Counted from the first letter of the stretch, positions 1-9,254 are shown. The stretch is DNA of 64,000 nucleotides from Sutcliffiella deserti (GCF_020037475.1 NZ_JAIQDB010000008.1:1-64000), one strand, 5' to 3'. Notes: generated from the letters alone by a model not told the origin. Numbers and translations: made by a program.

Positions 1-160
1 GCGTACCCAGCTGTGAATCGGAACGAAAGGCGGAGACTCCTGCGGGAGATAGTGCTTTGGGAAGACCCCGCAGGCGTTTAGCCGAGGAGGCTTCCCAAGC
101 GCCCCGCGGACGCGAAGCCTTTCGTGAAGAGAAACAGCGGTCTATAGCCGAACCCTCCAT
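1..160. repeat. Bacillaceae-type intergenic GC-rich repeat
   Basis: A GC-rich block without a credible ORF, containing the words ggcggagactcctgcgggag and gaccccgcaggcg followed by gccgaggaggctt and gccccgcgga. The CCTGCGGG and CCCGCAGG words can pair, so the RNA could fold. I recognise this kind of block as recurrent in intergenic regions of Bacillaceae genomes. A short piece of its left edge (cccagct...atcggaacgaaa) recurs near 221-241. Function unknown. Confidence 0.65.
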
Positions 161-245
161 TCACCATATAGAGCAATTTCACTAAAATATTTAAAGAGCA
201 CCCTTAATTCTAGACATTCCCAGCTAAGGATCGGAACGAAAAAAA

Positions 246-272
246 GACATACTTCCCAAAAGGAAATATGCC
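246..272 (-). terminator. Rho-independent terminator of the nucleoside importer operon
   Basis: On the minus strand an imperfect hairpin (arms 246-256 and 262-272, loop CAAAA) is followed by a run of T (plus-strand A run at about 238-245). It lies just beyond the stop of the last importer gene. Confidence 0.7.
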
Positions 273-287
273 TAAGTTAACAACTAT

Positions 288-1241
288 TTATCTTTTACCA
301 GAATCAAATGGTTCTCCGACAGCTTTTGGAGCTTGAGAAGACTTAGAGAAAATGATCAAGGCAATTAATGTTACAACATAAGGGAAAATCTTCAGTATCA
401 CCGGCGGAAACACAGCAAGATTAGGAATAACCTGAGAAACATTCGCGACAGTACTTGCAAACCCGAAGAATAAGGTCGCCGCAAGTATTCCCATCGGCTT
501 CCACTGCCCAAAGATTAGAGAAGCAAGTGCTAAGAACCCAAGACCTGCCACCGTACCCGTGAACTCTCCACCGAAGGTTACGATAATAATCGCTCCACCT
601 AAACCTGAGAACGCTCCGGAAATCATAACTCCGATATAACGCATCTTTCTTACACTGATACCCGCAGCCTCTGCAGCATGTGGATGCTCACCACAAGCTC
701 TTAAACGCAGTCCAAATGGAGTCTTATATAGTACAAATGTACTGACAATCAAGATGGCAAGAATCAACCAGGTAGTCGGGTAGGTTCTTGTAAAAAAGAG
801 ACTTCCTATAATTGGAATATCCGAAAGAAAGGGAACATCAAAAGGACGAAACCCGCTATTAATTCGGATGTTTCCGCTTCCTGTTATATTACGTGCCAAG
901 AACACTGTTAGAGCTCCTGCAATCATATTGATTGCTGTCCCACTGATTATCTGATTTGCACTCAGGTTGATACTGGCAAATGCGTGTAATAGCGAGAATA
1001 ATAAACCTACTATTGTCGCTACTAGTAAACCAATCCAGATGGCCCTGGTCTGACCTGGCATCAACTGCTGCATTTTCAAAATAACGAGGGCACCAGAGAA
1101 GGCTCCTACTACCATTAACCCTTCTAACCCAATGTTAACGACTCCGCTTCGTTCACTAAAAAGTGCTCCTAATGCAGTAATTAAAAGAGGGATCGTAAAT
1201 ATAATTGCATACGGGGCTATTTGCTGAATAGTTGTCCACAT
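288..1241 (-). CDS. nupQ: Nucleoside ABC importer, permease subunit 2 (NupQ-like)
   Basis: A 317-residue polytopic membrane protein of the BPD_transp_2 (branched-chain amino acid/sugar-type) permease family, the second permease partner of BMP-family nucleoside importers. About 8-9 hydrophobic segments; the N-terminus contains the family region around residues 30-45 (SGVVNIGLEGLM), and the segment around residues 180-195 (LRACGEHPHAAEAAGI) is the conserved cytoplasmic coupling loop (EAA-like) that contacts the ATPase. The start has a strong ribosome site (AAGGAGGGGG) inside the tail of the preceding permease gene, which ends 3 bases away. Fourth gene of nupN-nupO-nupP-nupQ. In B. subtilis this set (formerly yufNOPQ) imports guanosine. 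Substrate here is inferred from family and order. Confidence 0.88.
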   Translation of the reverse strand: MWTTIQQIAPYAIIFTIPLLITALGALFSERSGVVNIGLEGLMVVGAFSGALVILKMQQLMPGQTRAIWIGLLVATIVGLLFSLLHAFASINLSANQIISGTAINMIAGALTVFLARNITGSGNIRINSGFRPFDVPFLSDIPIIGSLFFTRTYPTTWLILAILIVSTFVLYKTPFGLRLRACGEHPHAAEAAGISVRKMRYIGVMISGAFSGLGGAIIIVTFGGEFTGTVAGLGFLALASLIFGQWKPMGILAATLFFGFASTVANVSQVIPNLAVFPPVILKIFPYVVTLIALIIFSKSSQAPKAVGEPFDSGKR

Positions 1242-1244
1242 AAT

Positions 1245-2318
1245 CTATTCCCCCTCCTTCAATTTCGTTGTTGTGTTTTGTTTGTTTTTTCTTTTGTTCA
1301 ACAAGAAGCGCACAAAACGTTCAATGAGAATACTTGTTGCAGCAAAATAAATGATGATCGCAATAATGGAATCTGCTATCTCTGGTGGAATATCTGTCAT
1401 TGCATTCATAAAGCCACGACCAGAATATAGCAATCCAAAGAAAACGGCTGCTAATAGTACACCGATTCCTGTATTAGCACCAAGTAATGCCACAGCAATT
1501 CCGTCAAACCCTTGTGTTGGAAGAATACCTATCTGAATGCTTGTTGCATTTCCTGCATAGTAGGCCACTCCACCAAGTCCGGCTAGTCCTCCAGAAATTA
1601 GCATGGATGTGATGATACTGCGGTTAACAGCAATTCCTGCATATTCTGCAGCATCCCTGTTAAATCCTACTGCTTTAAGCTCATAACCGAGTGTTGTTTT
1701 ATTTATAATAAATGAGAAGATAATTACTGCAATAACGGCTAGGAATAACCCTAGATTAATATAAGAACCGTCAAATGCTTCTGTTAGAAAAGATACTCTT
1801 AACGAACCTGAATCAGAAAGCTTTCTGGATTCTGTTTCCAAAAACTCCCCTTTGAAATAGGCTGGTACAGCATAATATACCGTCCAGTATGCAATCCAGT
1901 TCATCATAATAGTAGATACTACTTCATGAACATTAAACTTAGCCTTCAGGAGACCAGGTATAAATGCCCATAATGCTCCACCAAGAAAACCTGCAAAGAT
2001 CATGATTGATAATAGCAATGGTTTTGGTAAATCGAAGGTTAAGCCCACGGCCACCGCCAAAAATCCACCAAAAAGCATTTGTCCTGCTGCACCGATGTTG
2101 AATAGTCCTGTTCTGAAAGCAAATGCCACAGATAATCCTGTAAAAATAAGAGGAGTTGCAGTAGCAAGTGTATTTCCTATTCTAGAAGTATTTTTCAGGC
2201 CACCTTCAAACAAATACTGATACCCTTCAATTGGGTTGTTTCCTGTGATAGCCATTAATATCGCACCTGCAAGTAAACCAAATACTACAGCAAGTAACGA
2301 GATAATTCCGCTCCTCAT
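1245..2318 (-). CDS. nupP: Nucleoside ABC importer, permease subunit 1 (NupP-like)
   Basis: A 357-residue integral membrane protein of the BPD_transp_2 permease family, with about 9-10 hydrophobic segments and a basic cytoplasmic C-terminus. The segment near residues 210-225 (LKAVGFNRDAAEYAGI) matches the EAA-like coupling loop in NupQ. Its start overlaps the stop of the ATPase gene by 4 bases (ATGA), implying translational coupling. Together with the next gene it should form the heterodimeric channel of a BMP-dependent nucleoside importer. Confidence 0.88.
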   Translation of the reverse strand: MRSGIISLLAVVFGLLAGAILMAITGNNPIEGYQYLFEGGLKNTSRIGNTLATATPLIFTGLSVAFAFRTGLFNIGAAGQMLFGGFLAVAVGLTFDLPKPLLLSIMIFAGFLGGALWAFIPGLLKAKFNVHEVVSTIMMNWIAYWTVYYAVPAYFKGEFLETESRKLSDSGSLRVSFLTEAFDGSYINLGLFLAVIAVIIFSFIINKTTLGYELKAVGFNRDAAEYAGIAVNRSIITSMLISGGLAGLGGVAYYAGNATSIQIGILPTQGFDGIAVALLGANTGIGVLLAAVFFGLLYSGRGFMNAMTDIPPEIADSIIAIIIYFAATSILIERFVRFLLNKRKNKQNTTTKLKEGE

Positions 2319-3838
2319 TCGTCTTCCCCCTTCTTCACTCCAGCCATCATTAGTCCAATCTCGTTTTCATTTGTCTCTGAAGCGTTAACAATGCCGACGA
2401 GTTGACCGTTATTGACGATAGCAATGCGATCAGATACATTTAATATTTCATCTAATTCCAAAGAAACCAAAAGTACCGCTTTTCCTTTGTCTCTTTGTTC
2501 TATTAATCTTTTATGAATATATTCAATGGAACCTACATCCAAGCCCCGTGTTGGTTGAACGGCAATTAATAGTGTAGGGTCAAGCTCAATTTCTCTTCCA
2601 ATAACCGCTTTTTGCTGATTTCCACCTGAAAGAGATCTTGCAATCGAAGTGGCACCTTGACCAGAACGAACATCAAAGCTCTTAATAATATGGTCTGCAT
2701 GTTTTCTTATAGCAGAAAAGTTTAGTAATCCTTTTTTTGAAAATGGTTGACGATGATAAAGTTCTAGTACCATATTTTCCTCAATGGTATAGTCCAGAAC
2801 CAGTCCTCGTTTATGACGGTCTTCAGGAATATGGGCAATTCCTTTGGCAATTCTGGTCCGAACAGGCATCTTGGTAATATCATGCCCTTCATAATGGATG
2901 GAACCTGAATCTACATTAATCAATCCAGTTATGCTTTCCACTATCTCGGACTGGCCATTCCCGTCGACACCGGCAATTCCAAGTATTTCACCCTTTTTTA
3001 ACTCAAGTGAAACATTATCCAAACCGATAACATCCTTGCCATGTTTTACTGTAACCGAATTCATTTTCAGTACCACATCACTTGGGGAGCTCTCTTTTTT
3101 GCTCACCTTAAAGTTCACTTCTCTACCAACCATCATTTCAGCCATCTTTTCCTTGCTTGTTTCCGATACATTGACTGTACCAATCGTTTTACCTCTTCGG
3201 ATGACCGTGCATCTGTCGGCCATTGCTTTAATTTCTTTCAATTTATGGGTGATTATGATAATTGACTTGCCTTCTGCTATAAGGTTTTTTACTATTTTTC
3301 CGAGGTCTAAAATCTCTTGAGGAGTGAGCACGGCTGTTGGCTCATCCAAGATAAGGACATCCGCTTGACGATAAAGCATTTTCAGAATCTCCACACGTTG
3401 TTGCATTCCTACCGATATATCCTCTATTTTTGCATGGGGATCAACATTTAGGCCGTACATTGCCGATAACTCTTCTATTCTCTTACTCGCCGTTTTTGTA
3501 TCAAGAGCGTAATAATTGTGTGATTCAGAACCTAGAATAATATTTTCCGTGACGGTAAAATTACTTACAAGCTTAAAATGCTGATGTACCATCCCTATTC
3601 CGAGCTTTGTTGCGACGTTTGGGCTAGCAACCTTCGTTTCCTTACCCTTCACTTTAATTGATCCTCTATCTGGTTGATACATTCCGAACAGTATGGCCAT
3701 AAGTGTTGATTTACCGGCCCCGTTTTCCCCAAGCAAAGCATGTACCTCTCCCTGCTTCAGGCGCAACGTAATGTCATCATTAGCAACTATTCCAGGAAAC
3801 TCCTTCCTGATATTGAGCATCTCAACTACATATTCCAT
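2315..3838 (-). CDS. nupO: Nucleoside ABC importer, duplicated ATPase (NupO-like)
   Basis: A 507-residue cytoplasmic ATPase with two ABC domains. The first half (residues about 8-240) has a canonical Walker A (GENGAGKST), signature SVGMQQR and Walker B LILDEPT. The second half (about 255-495) has a degenerate Walker A (GVDGNGQSE), a good signature (LSGGNQQK) and an altered Walker B in which the usual DEP is replaced (LLIAVQPTRGLD). One intact and one degenerate site is normal for the RbsA/BMP-type ATPases. It is separated from the binding-protein gene by a terminator, so the ATPase and permeases are probably made at a lower level by readthrough. Confidence 0.9.
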   Translation of the reverse strand: MEYVVEMLNIRKEFPGIVANDDITLRLKQGEVHALLGENGAGKSTLMAILFGMYQPDRGSIKVKGKETKVASPNVATKLGIGMVHQHFKLVSNFTVTENIILGSESHNYYALDTKTASKRIEELSAMYGLNVDPHAKIEDISVGMQQRVEILKMLYRQADVLILDEPTAVLTPQEILDLGKIVKNLIAEGKSIIIITHKLKEIKAMADRCTVIRRGKTIGTVNVSETSKEKMAEMMVGREVNFKVSKKESSPSDVVLKMNSVTVKHGKDVIGLDNVSLELKKGEILGIAGVDGNGQSEIVESITGLINVDSGSIHYEGHDITKMPVRTRIAKGIAHIPEDRHKRGLVLDYTIEENMVLELYHRQPFSKKGLLNFSAIRKHADHIIKSFDVRSGQGATSIARSLSGGNQQKAVIGREIELDPTLLIAVQPTRGLDVGSIEYIHKRLIEQRDKGKAVLLVSLELDEILNVSDRIAIVNNGQLVGIVNASETNENEIGLMMAGVKKGEDE

Positions 3839-3916
3839 ATAGCGATTCTCCCTTTAATAGAATTTATCTCTTTTTTTGAAGAGGACAGACAACTAACCTC
3901 TATCAATATAGGCAAC

Positions 3917-3939
3917 AAAAAAGACGGGACAACCCGTCT
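3917..3939 (-). terminator. Intra-operon terminator between binding protein and ATPase genes
   Basis: Perfect 6-7 bp stem GACGGG/CCCGTC (3923-3928 and 3933-3938) with a 4-base loop. On the minus strand it is followed by a T run (plus-strand A run 3917-3922). Its place between nupN and nupO suggests partial termination, giving excess binding protein over transporter. Confidence 0.8.
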
Positions 3940-3973
3940 CTTTTGTTATTACCTCGTTCGAACTTTACTCGGA

Positions 3974-5068
3974 TTACTTGATAAGATTGCCTTGTTCAGG
4001 AGAAACTGTTACTTCACCGGATTTAATTAGTTCAAATACTTCATCCACTTTAGTTGTTGTTTCATCGCTTAAGTTAGGGTTTTCTGCAGGTAGACCAACA
4101 CCATCGTTTTTAGCATCAAACATTAGTGTTTCTCCACCAGGGAATTTCCCTTCTTTTTCTGCTCTAATCATATCAGCTGCTGCTTTATCAATTTGCTTCG
4201 TAGCAGAAGTTAGTACAACAGATTTTGTTCCATCTTCGTTTAAGCCGTCTTCATATTGATCAACGTCTACTCCAACGATCCAAACATTCTCTCCATCTGC
4301 TACACGAGTTTTCGCCTCATTAATAGCTCCAACCCCAACGCCGCCTGCTGCTGCGAAGATAACGTCTACTCCACGGCTGTACATTTGTGCAGCGATTTGC
4401 TGTCCTGCTGCCATGTCATCAAATGAACCTTGGTAGACAACATTCTCTTCTTTGATTGTTACGTTCGTACCAAGATTCTCGTTTGCATAAGCAAGACCTT
4501 GTTGGAAGCCCCAGTTGAACTTCTGTACAGGTGGAATTTCCATTCCGCCGATAAATCCTGTTTCACCTTCTTGAAGCTCAAGTGCAGTAGCAATACCAGC
4601 AAGGAATCCTGCTTCATGCTCAGCGAAGAAGATGGAAACCGTGTTTTCTCCTACAACTGAATTAAAGTCTCCGTTATGAGGAGTTCCATCAATTAATACA
4701 AATTTTGCATCTTCAAATTGACTTTGTGCATTAAAGATTGCTGTTTCGAATTTAAAACCAGGAGTAACAATAAATTTAAAGTCTGCATCATACAGGTTTG
4801 TAATTTCTGCCATGTAATCTGATTCTAAAGTACCTGCAGGTTTTAAATATTTGTTTTCTAGATTTAACTCTTCTGTAGCTTCCACTACACCGTTCCAAGT
4901 ACCTTCGTTAAATGATTTATCATCAATGGTTCCAGCATCTGTAACCATACCTACTTTAAAACTTGTATCCTTTTCTCCGTCGCCGCTGCTGTTATCGCTG
5001 CCACAACCAACTAAAAAGAGCATAGTTGTCATTACTGTAATAATACTAGCAAGTAATCCCTTTTTCAT
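3974..5068 (-). CDS. nupN: BMP-family nucleoside-binding lipoprotein (NupN-like)
   Basis: A 364-residue extracellular substrate-binding lipoprotein. The signal peptide ends in a lipobox (LFLVGC, Cys about 22), followed by the BMP/PnrA-like fold: GMVTDAGTIDDKSFNEG near residues 40-57 is the characteristic N-terminal signature, and GGVGVGAINEAK and GVDVDQ lie in the second lobe. The start has a GGGGGAG ribosome site. It heads the importer operon. The substrate is probably a purine nucleoside by analogy with NupN and PnrA. Confidence 0.9.
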   Translation of the reverse strand: MKKGLLASIITVMTTMLFLVGCGSDNSSGDGEKDTSFKVGMVTDAGTIDDKSFNEGTWNGVVEATEELNLENKYLKPAGTLESDYMAEITNLYDADFKFIVTPGFKFETAIFNAQSQFEDAKFVLIDGTPHNGDFNSVVGENTVSIFFAEHEAGFLAGIATALELQEGETGFIGGMEIPPVQKFNWGFQQGLAYANENLGTNVTIKEENVVYQGSFDDMAAGQQIAAQMYSRGVDVIFAAAGGVGVGAINEAKTRVADGENVWIVGVDVDQYEDGLNEDGTKSVVLTSATKQIDKAAADMIRAEKEGKFPGGETLMFDAKNDGVGLPAENPNLSDETTTKVDEVFELIKSGEVTVSPEQGNLIK

Positions 5069-5375
5069 GCTTGTACTCCCCCAAAAAGTTTAAATTTATT
5101 GTGTTTTGTAAACCCTTACTATTCCTACTATATTCTTAAACTTCTTATTTTTCAATATATGTTTATAAAAGATTTGTGAAAATTACTGATTCTTTTTTAC
5201 TAGAAAACTATAACCTGCAAAAAATGTCGATTATTATTGGGTTTGTTCACGGAGTGTTGGTATTATTTACATGTTTGAATACGCTTAATTATTCAATCTG
5301 TAGGAGAGCACTTAAGATATGATAACTAACTATCTTCTTGATCTTATAGCAACAATCTTTAAGAAAAGAGCCTAA
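5069..5375. promoter_or_regulatory. Upstream region of the nucleoside importer with a weak CodY-like box
   Basis: About 300 bases without a gene. At 5170-5184 the 15-mer AGATTTGTGAAAATT matches the CodY consensus AATTTTCWGAAAATT at 12 of 15 places. CodY regulates the orthologous B. subtilis operon, which makes the site plausible, but three mismatches leave it weak. I see no purine riboswitch core. Confidence 0.3.
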
Positions 5376-5412
5376 AAAAGACAGGAAGAGGTTGTCCCTT
5401 TTCCTGTCTTTT
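5376..5412 (-). terminator. Terminator of the TM-helix-repeat gene
   Basis: Perfect 12-bp stem AAAAGACAGGAA/TTCCTGTCTTTT (5376-5387 and 5401-5412). On the minus strand it is followed by further T residues; it could also act on plus-strand transcripts. Confidence 0.8.
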
Positions 5413-5435
5413 CAATATTATATCGCATTATTTTC

Positions 5436-6797
5436 TTATACTTTAGGTCCATTAAAGCCATTGTTGTCGAAGTTATTCGGTGTGTTTGGTGTATTAGGCG
5501 TATCCGGTGTATTTGGTTTCTTTTTATCTTTTTGGATTTTGTTTTCAAATCTTTCTAGGTTACGCTTTGCAAATTCTCTTCCACCGATACCGAAGGAGAT
5601 AGCGAATGCGATGGAGAGACCTCCTAAGATTAGCAAGAACCCTATGTTTACAATGGTGCTTGCAAAGCCTAATTGGGAGAGAGCCATAAATACAGCAAAT
5701 ACGATAATAATATATTTCACTGTTGCTCCAGTAAATGGGCTGTTAGTGTACTTGGTGACGAGGTTTTGTAGGAAATTGCCCCCTACTAATGCCAGTCCGA
5801 TAATGATCATTGCGCTAATTAACATTGGCAGGTAAAGAATAATCGCATTACCGATATTATTTAGCACGTCTAGCTGCAGCACATTTAATGCTTCTACTGT
5901 AAAGAAAAGAATAATTAATACTTTAACAACTTGTCCAATTACCAATGCTAGATCAAACTTTGGTTTCGGTTGATCTTGCATTCCTAATGACTGGTAGATA
6001 TTACTGATTCCTGTACGTTTCAGTAGGCTTACTAGCAATTCAGATACAAATTTAGCTAAATAGTAACCTACAAGCAATAATATGATTGCGACAAAAATAT
6101 TTGGAATCATGTTAAGGATTGTATTTAATACAGATACAATTGGCTCGGAAATCGTTTCAATATTTAGCGTTTCCAATGCAATTGTTACTATTGGAATTAA
6201 AATGATTACGAAAATAATGTTAGAAACAATTTTAGCTAATGTTCCTTTGTTGTCCTTTACTTCTGCTTGAAGATTTGTTGCACCTTGAGGATTGTTTGGT
6301 GTTTGCACTCTACTATTTCCAGCACTACCACCTATACGGTCAAACCAATGATCAATATTAAGACTAAGTAGTAGGTTATAAACAAGGTCTTTTACAAGAC
6401 GTGCTACGAAATAACCAATTGCTATGATTATAGCCGCTGCAAATAGATTTGGAAGGAACGCCAAGAATTTCTGTACCATATCTGTTATAGGCTGGGATAC
6501 GCTTCTCATATTCAACGCATCCAAAATACTAGGCAGGAAGAGGATGAAGACTAAAAAGAAAACGATTTTACCTAAAGAATCGATTACACTTTTCCCCTGT
6601 TCCTCGCTTCTGACCATACGAGACCTTGTCATCGCTTTATGCATTCCCGCTTTTTTAGAGAGCTTGACAACAATTCCTTTTACTACGGTAGCTACAATCC
6701 ATGCTAGCAGTAAAAGCAGTAAAGCGACAATGACGTTTGGAATGGCTTCAATTAAAGAATTTATTGCTGATTGAAAACTGTGGTTTACATCGTTCAA
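5436..6797 (-). CDS. Membrane protein with TM-helix repeats, probable mechanosensitive channel relative
   Basis: About 453 residues. Four or five hydrophobic repeats of the type IPNVIVALLLLLLAW, FLPNLFAAAIIIAIGY, IPNIFVAIILLLVGYYLAK and YLPMLISAMIIIGLAL occur at about 23, 107, 230 and 322; this P-N-hydrophobic-G pattern is the conserved TM-helix repeat found in small-conductance mechanosensitive channel relatives such as cyanobacterial CmpX. The last hydrophobic block (about 372-395) has the ILGGLSIAFAISFGIGGREFAKR sequence resembling the MscS pore helix. The C-terminus is a low-complexity NTPDTPNTPNTPNN tail. I place the start at a TTG 8 bases after AAGGAG rather than at the GTG three codons upstream, which lies too close. 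Role in osmotic protection is inference. Confidence 0.75.
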   Translation of the reverse strand: MNDVNHSFQSAINSLIEAIPNVIVALLLLLLAWIVATVVKGIVVKLSKKAGMHKAMTRSRMVRSEEQGKSVIDSLGKIVFFLVFILFLPSILDALNMRSVSQPITDMVQKFLAFLPNLFAAAIIIAIGYFVARLVKDLVYNLLLSLNIDHWFDRIGGSAGNSRVQTPNNPQGATNLQAEVKDNKGTLAKIVSNIIFVIILIPIVTIALETLNIETISEPIVSVLNTILNMIPNIFVAIILLLVGYYLAKFVSELLVSLLKRTGISNIYQSLGMQDQPKPKFDLALVIGQVVKVLIILFFTVEALNVLQLDVLNNIGNAIILYLPMLISAMIIIGLALVGGNFLQNLVTKYTNSPFTGATVKYIIIVFAVFMALSQLGFASTIVNIGFLLILGGLSIAFAISFGIGGREFAKRNLERFENKIQKDKKKPNTPDTPNTPNTPNNFDNNGFNGPKV

Positions 6798-6981
6798 AAA
6801 AATCACTCCTTCTATTTTTATGAGGGCAAGTGCTACAATCCATTAATCATGAACGGCTAGCACTCTATGGATTAAATAACCTATAATGCCCATCATTAAA
6901 CAATGATTTGTAAGGTGCTAATTGATTGTTGTATGATGAGGGTATTGAAATGGGGAAGACAAACAATTTTTTCTTAAGGAC

Positions 6982-7698
6982 GTGGGTACACTGAGAATTA
7001 ATAAATTTATAAGCGATTCTGGAGTCGCATCCAGACGTGGTGCAGATAAATTAATAGAAGAAGGAAGAGTTAAAATTAATGGAAGAGTTGCCAAGATTGG
7101 CGGGCAGGTTGAGCCAGGAGACGAAGTTCTCGTCAATGGACAGCTTATCCGAATAGCTAGAGATAATGTGTATATCGCCCTCAATAAGCCGATTGGGATT
7201 ACAAGTACGACAGAAAAAAATGTTAAAGGTAACATAATTGATCTGGTGAATCACCCTTTACGCCTGTCCCATATAGGCCGATTGGATAAAGAATCCGAAG
7301 GGCTAATTCTCCTTACAAATGACGGGGATATTATTAATGAGATTTTGCGACCGGAGAATAAACATGAAAAAGAATATATCGTTTCAGTAGACAAGCCGAT
7401 CACTCCGGAATTTGTAAAGCAGATGTCAGAAGGTGTGAAGATTTTAGGAACAAAAACGCTTCCTTGTGAAGTGGTACAGCTTTCAAAATTTGATTTTCAA
7501 ATCATCTTAACACAAGGGTTAAATCGCCAAATACGACGGATGTGTGGCGAGCTAGGGTACGAGGTACTCCGCCTTCAACGTACGCGCATTATGAACATTC
7601 AATTAAACAACCTTCCGATGGGACAATGGCGCGACTTATCTAAAAAAGAAAAAAGACAGTTGTTTGCAGAGCTTGATTACGAGCCAAAAGAATGGTGA
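6982..7698 (+). CDS. rRNA pseudouridine synthase, RsuA/RluB/RluF family
   Basis: A 238-residue enzyme that isomerises uridine in rRNA. An N-terminal S4 RNA-binding domain (residues 3-60; RINKFISDSGVASRRGADKLI) precedes the synthase domain with the family motif HIGRLDKESEGLILLTNDGD (about 94-113), containing the catalytic Asp in GRLD. Near residue 180 is GLNRQIRRMC, a typical RsuA-family motif. Length and motifs fit RluF-like (23S U2604) more than RluB, but the target base cannot be read from the sequence. The GTG start sits only 1 base after AAGGAC; no other in-frame start is possible because a stop lies at 6946, so the start is forced although the ribosome site is poor. Confidence 0.85.
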   Translation: MGTLRINKFISDSGVASRRGADKLIEEGRVKINGRVAKIGGQVEPGDEVLVNGQLIRIARDNVYIALNKPIGITSTTEKNVKGNIIDLVNHPLRLSHIGRLDKESEGLILLTNDGDIINEILRPENKHEKEYIVSVDKPITPEFVKQMSEGVKILGTKTLPCEVVQLSKFDFQIILTQGLNRQIRRMCGELGYEVLRLQRTRIMNIQLNNLPMGQWRDLSKKEKRQLFAELDYEPKEW

Positions 7699-7716
7699 TC
7701 AAGCAACAATGTATAC

Positions 7717-7765
7717 AAAAGGCGACCGGTCACAACGCTTAAAGCATTGTGACCGGTCGCCTTTT
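7717..7765. terminator. Strong bidirectional terminator
   Basis: Perfect 19-bp stem (7717-7735 with 7747-7765) with an A run before and a T run after, shared by the convergent pseudouridine synthase and ferredoxin reductase genes. Confidence 0.92.
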
Positions 7766-7769
7766 TCTA

Positions 7770-8816
7770 TTAACTCATCATTTCCTTTACTAACTCCCTG
7801 TTGCGCTTTTTAAATACATCATTATGCGAGGAAACCATTGCCGCTTTTTCTGCTTCTGGCTGGATATAGAGTTTCGCCTTATTTACCGCATTCGCTGCAT
7901 CCTGGAAGGCACCTGCAATCAGATGAAGCTTTCCATCGTGCTTTAAAATGTCCCCAGCGGCATAAAGCCCCTCCACCGATGATTCACTGTTTGCATTGCC
8001 AGCGATATAGAAGTTTTCTGCAATCTCTATATTTAACTCACTTTTTTGAAGCAAACTTGCATCCTGTTCGTAGCCATGATTGATGATAACTTCATCTATA
8101 GAGAGAAAGCTTTTCTCCCCTGTTTTGTTGTTTGTCAGCTCGACACGCTCGATTTCCTCTTGGTTCGAGGAAGCAATTAGCTTAGTAATGGAAGAATGGA
8201 AGATGCATTCAACCGAACTGTTTAACAACTGCGACACTTGTGCTTCATGTCCAGCCAATGCATCCTTCCTATAAGTTATATAAACTTTTTTTGCTATCGG
8301 TTCTAACTCATTTGCCCAATCAATTGCTGTGTTTCCTCCACCTGAAATGATGACGGTTTTATCCTTAAAATGTTTTAGGGATTTTACAGTGTAATTTAGA
8401 TTGGACACTTCAAATCTTTCTGCGCCTTCAATATCAAGCTTTTGAGGATTAAGAATTCCGCTTCCTACTGCAACAATGACCGTTTTGGAGTAATGCTTTT
8501 GGCCTGAAGCAGCTTGCAGGATGAAGTTACCCTCTTCATCTTTTGTGATATATTCGACTTTTTCATTTAATACTACCTCTGGATTGAATGTCAGTCCCTG
8601 CTGAACAAGTTGATGGATTAATTTCGCTCCGGGAATCGGTGTCTGGCCTCCAATATCCCATATCATTTTCTCAGGATACACATGGATTTTGCCACCTAAT
8701 TGTGGTTGAAATTCAATTATTTTGGTTTTCATTTCTCGAAGGCCACTATAAAAAGCAGAGTAAAGACCTGCTGGACCGCCTCCTATTACCGTAACATCAA
8801 AGATTTCATTCCCCAT
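7770..8816 (-). CDS. Ferredoxin/flavodoxin-NADP+ reductase, YumC/YcgT type
   Basis: A 348-residue FAD enzyme of the thioredoxin-reductase-like ferredoxin-NADP reductase family. The FAD-binding motif GGGPAGLYSAFYSGLREM is at residues 12-29, the NADP-binding motif ISGGGNTAIDWA at about 158-169, and the C-terminal FAD contact GLYAAGDI near 283-290. It lacks the CxxC redox pair of thioredoxin reductases, as expected for this group. The start has AGGAGTGAT upstream. A Fur box lies 30 bases upstream; in B. subtilis the Fur-regulated paralogue is YcgT while YumC is constitutive, so YcgT may be the better equivalent. Likely role: reducing ferredoxin or flavodoxin during iron limitation and releasing iron from chelates. 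Confidence 0.88.
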   Translation of the reverse strand: MGNEIFDVTVIGGGPAGLYSAFYSGLREMKTKIIEFQPQLGGKIHVYPEKMIWDIGGQTPIPGAKLIHQLVQQGLTFNPEVVLNEKVEYITKDEEGNFILQAASGQKHYSKTVIVAVGSGILNPQKLDIEGAERFEVSNLNYTVKSLKHFKDKTVIISGGGNTAIDWANELEPIAKKVYITYRKDALAGHEAQVSQLLNSSVECIFHSSITKLIASSNQEEIERVELTNNKTGEKSFLSIDEVIINHGYEQDASLLQKSELNIEIAENFYIAGNANSESSVEGLYAAGDILKHDGKLHLIAGAFQDAANAVNKAKLYIQPEAEKAAMVSSHNDVFKKRNRELVKEMMS

Positions 8817-8846
8817 TACCGATCACTCCTGTTCCCCATTTAAAAC

Positions 8847-8861
8847 TGATTATCATTCTCA
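8847..8861 (-). promoter_or_regulatory. Fur box of the ferredoxin reductase gene
   Basis: TGATTATCATTCTCA matches the Bacillus Fur 7-1-7 consensus TGATAATNATTATCA at 13 of 15 places (the central N included as a match). Confidence 0.72.
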
Positions 8862-8996
8862 CTTAAGACCAATATACGTCTTTTTCTTCACTTTTACAAC
8901 CAAAAAAACGGTGGACGACCAAAAAAAGAAGTGCTCTTCATAAAAGTTGCATATTACTTACAATTACAGAAAAACAAAACTGGAGAAAAGCGTTCC

Positions 8997-9119
8997 GTGC
9001 GCAAATCTCGAGAAGTGGTACGGAAAAACCGAGTTACGTGCGCAAGTCCCGAGAAGTGATACGAAAAACCCGAGTTACGTGCACAAGTCCCGAGAAGTGG
9101 TACGCAACACCGGAATACC
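8997..9119. repeat. 41-bp tandem repeat, three units
   Basis: Three consecutive 41-base units at 8997-9037, 9038-9078 and 9079-9119, each opening with GTGC(G/A)CAA(A/G)TC and carrying CGAGAAGTG(G/A)TACG and a final TTAC/TACC. A degenerate fourth unit (about 9120-9145) follows. Units differ at a few positions, units 1 and 2 being closest. The spacer is intergenic; no ORF across it looks real. Confidence 0.85.
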
Positions 9120-9254
9120 GTATGCACGCAACCACGAAGTCTACCCACTAACCCCGTTCCATGGGTAATGTCCCCAAAATTAAAGGACGAAAACACCTCG
9201 TTTATAGTAGAAAGAAACCCAAATGGGAATTTATCGTTAACAGAATTAAAAATC

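Noticed and set aside
5069-5375. Purine riboswitch upstream of the nucleoside importer
   Set aside because: I cannot find the conserved three-way junction core; only a weak CodY-like box is visible.
6950-6994. ATG at 6950 as the start of the pseudouridine synthase
   Set aside because: It is in a different frame and meets a stop after 14 codons; the in-frame stop at 6946 forces the GTG at 6982.
8997-9119. CRISPR-like array in the 41-bp repeats
   Set aside because: The whole 41-base unit is repeated head to tail with no unique spacers and no cas genes nearby.
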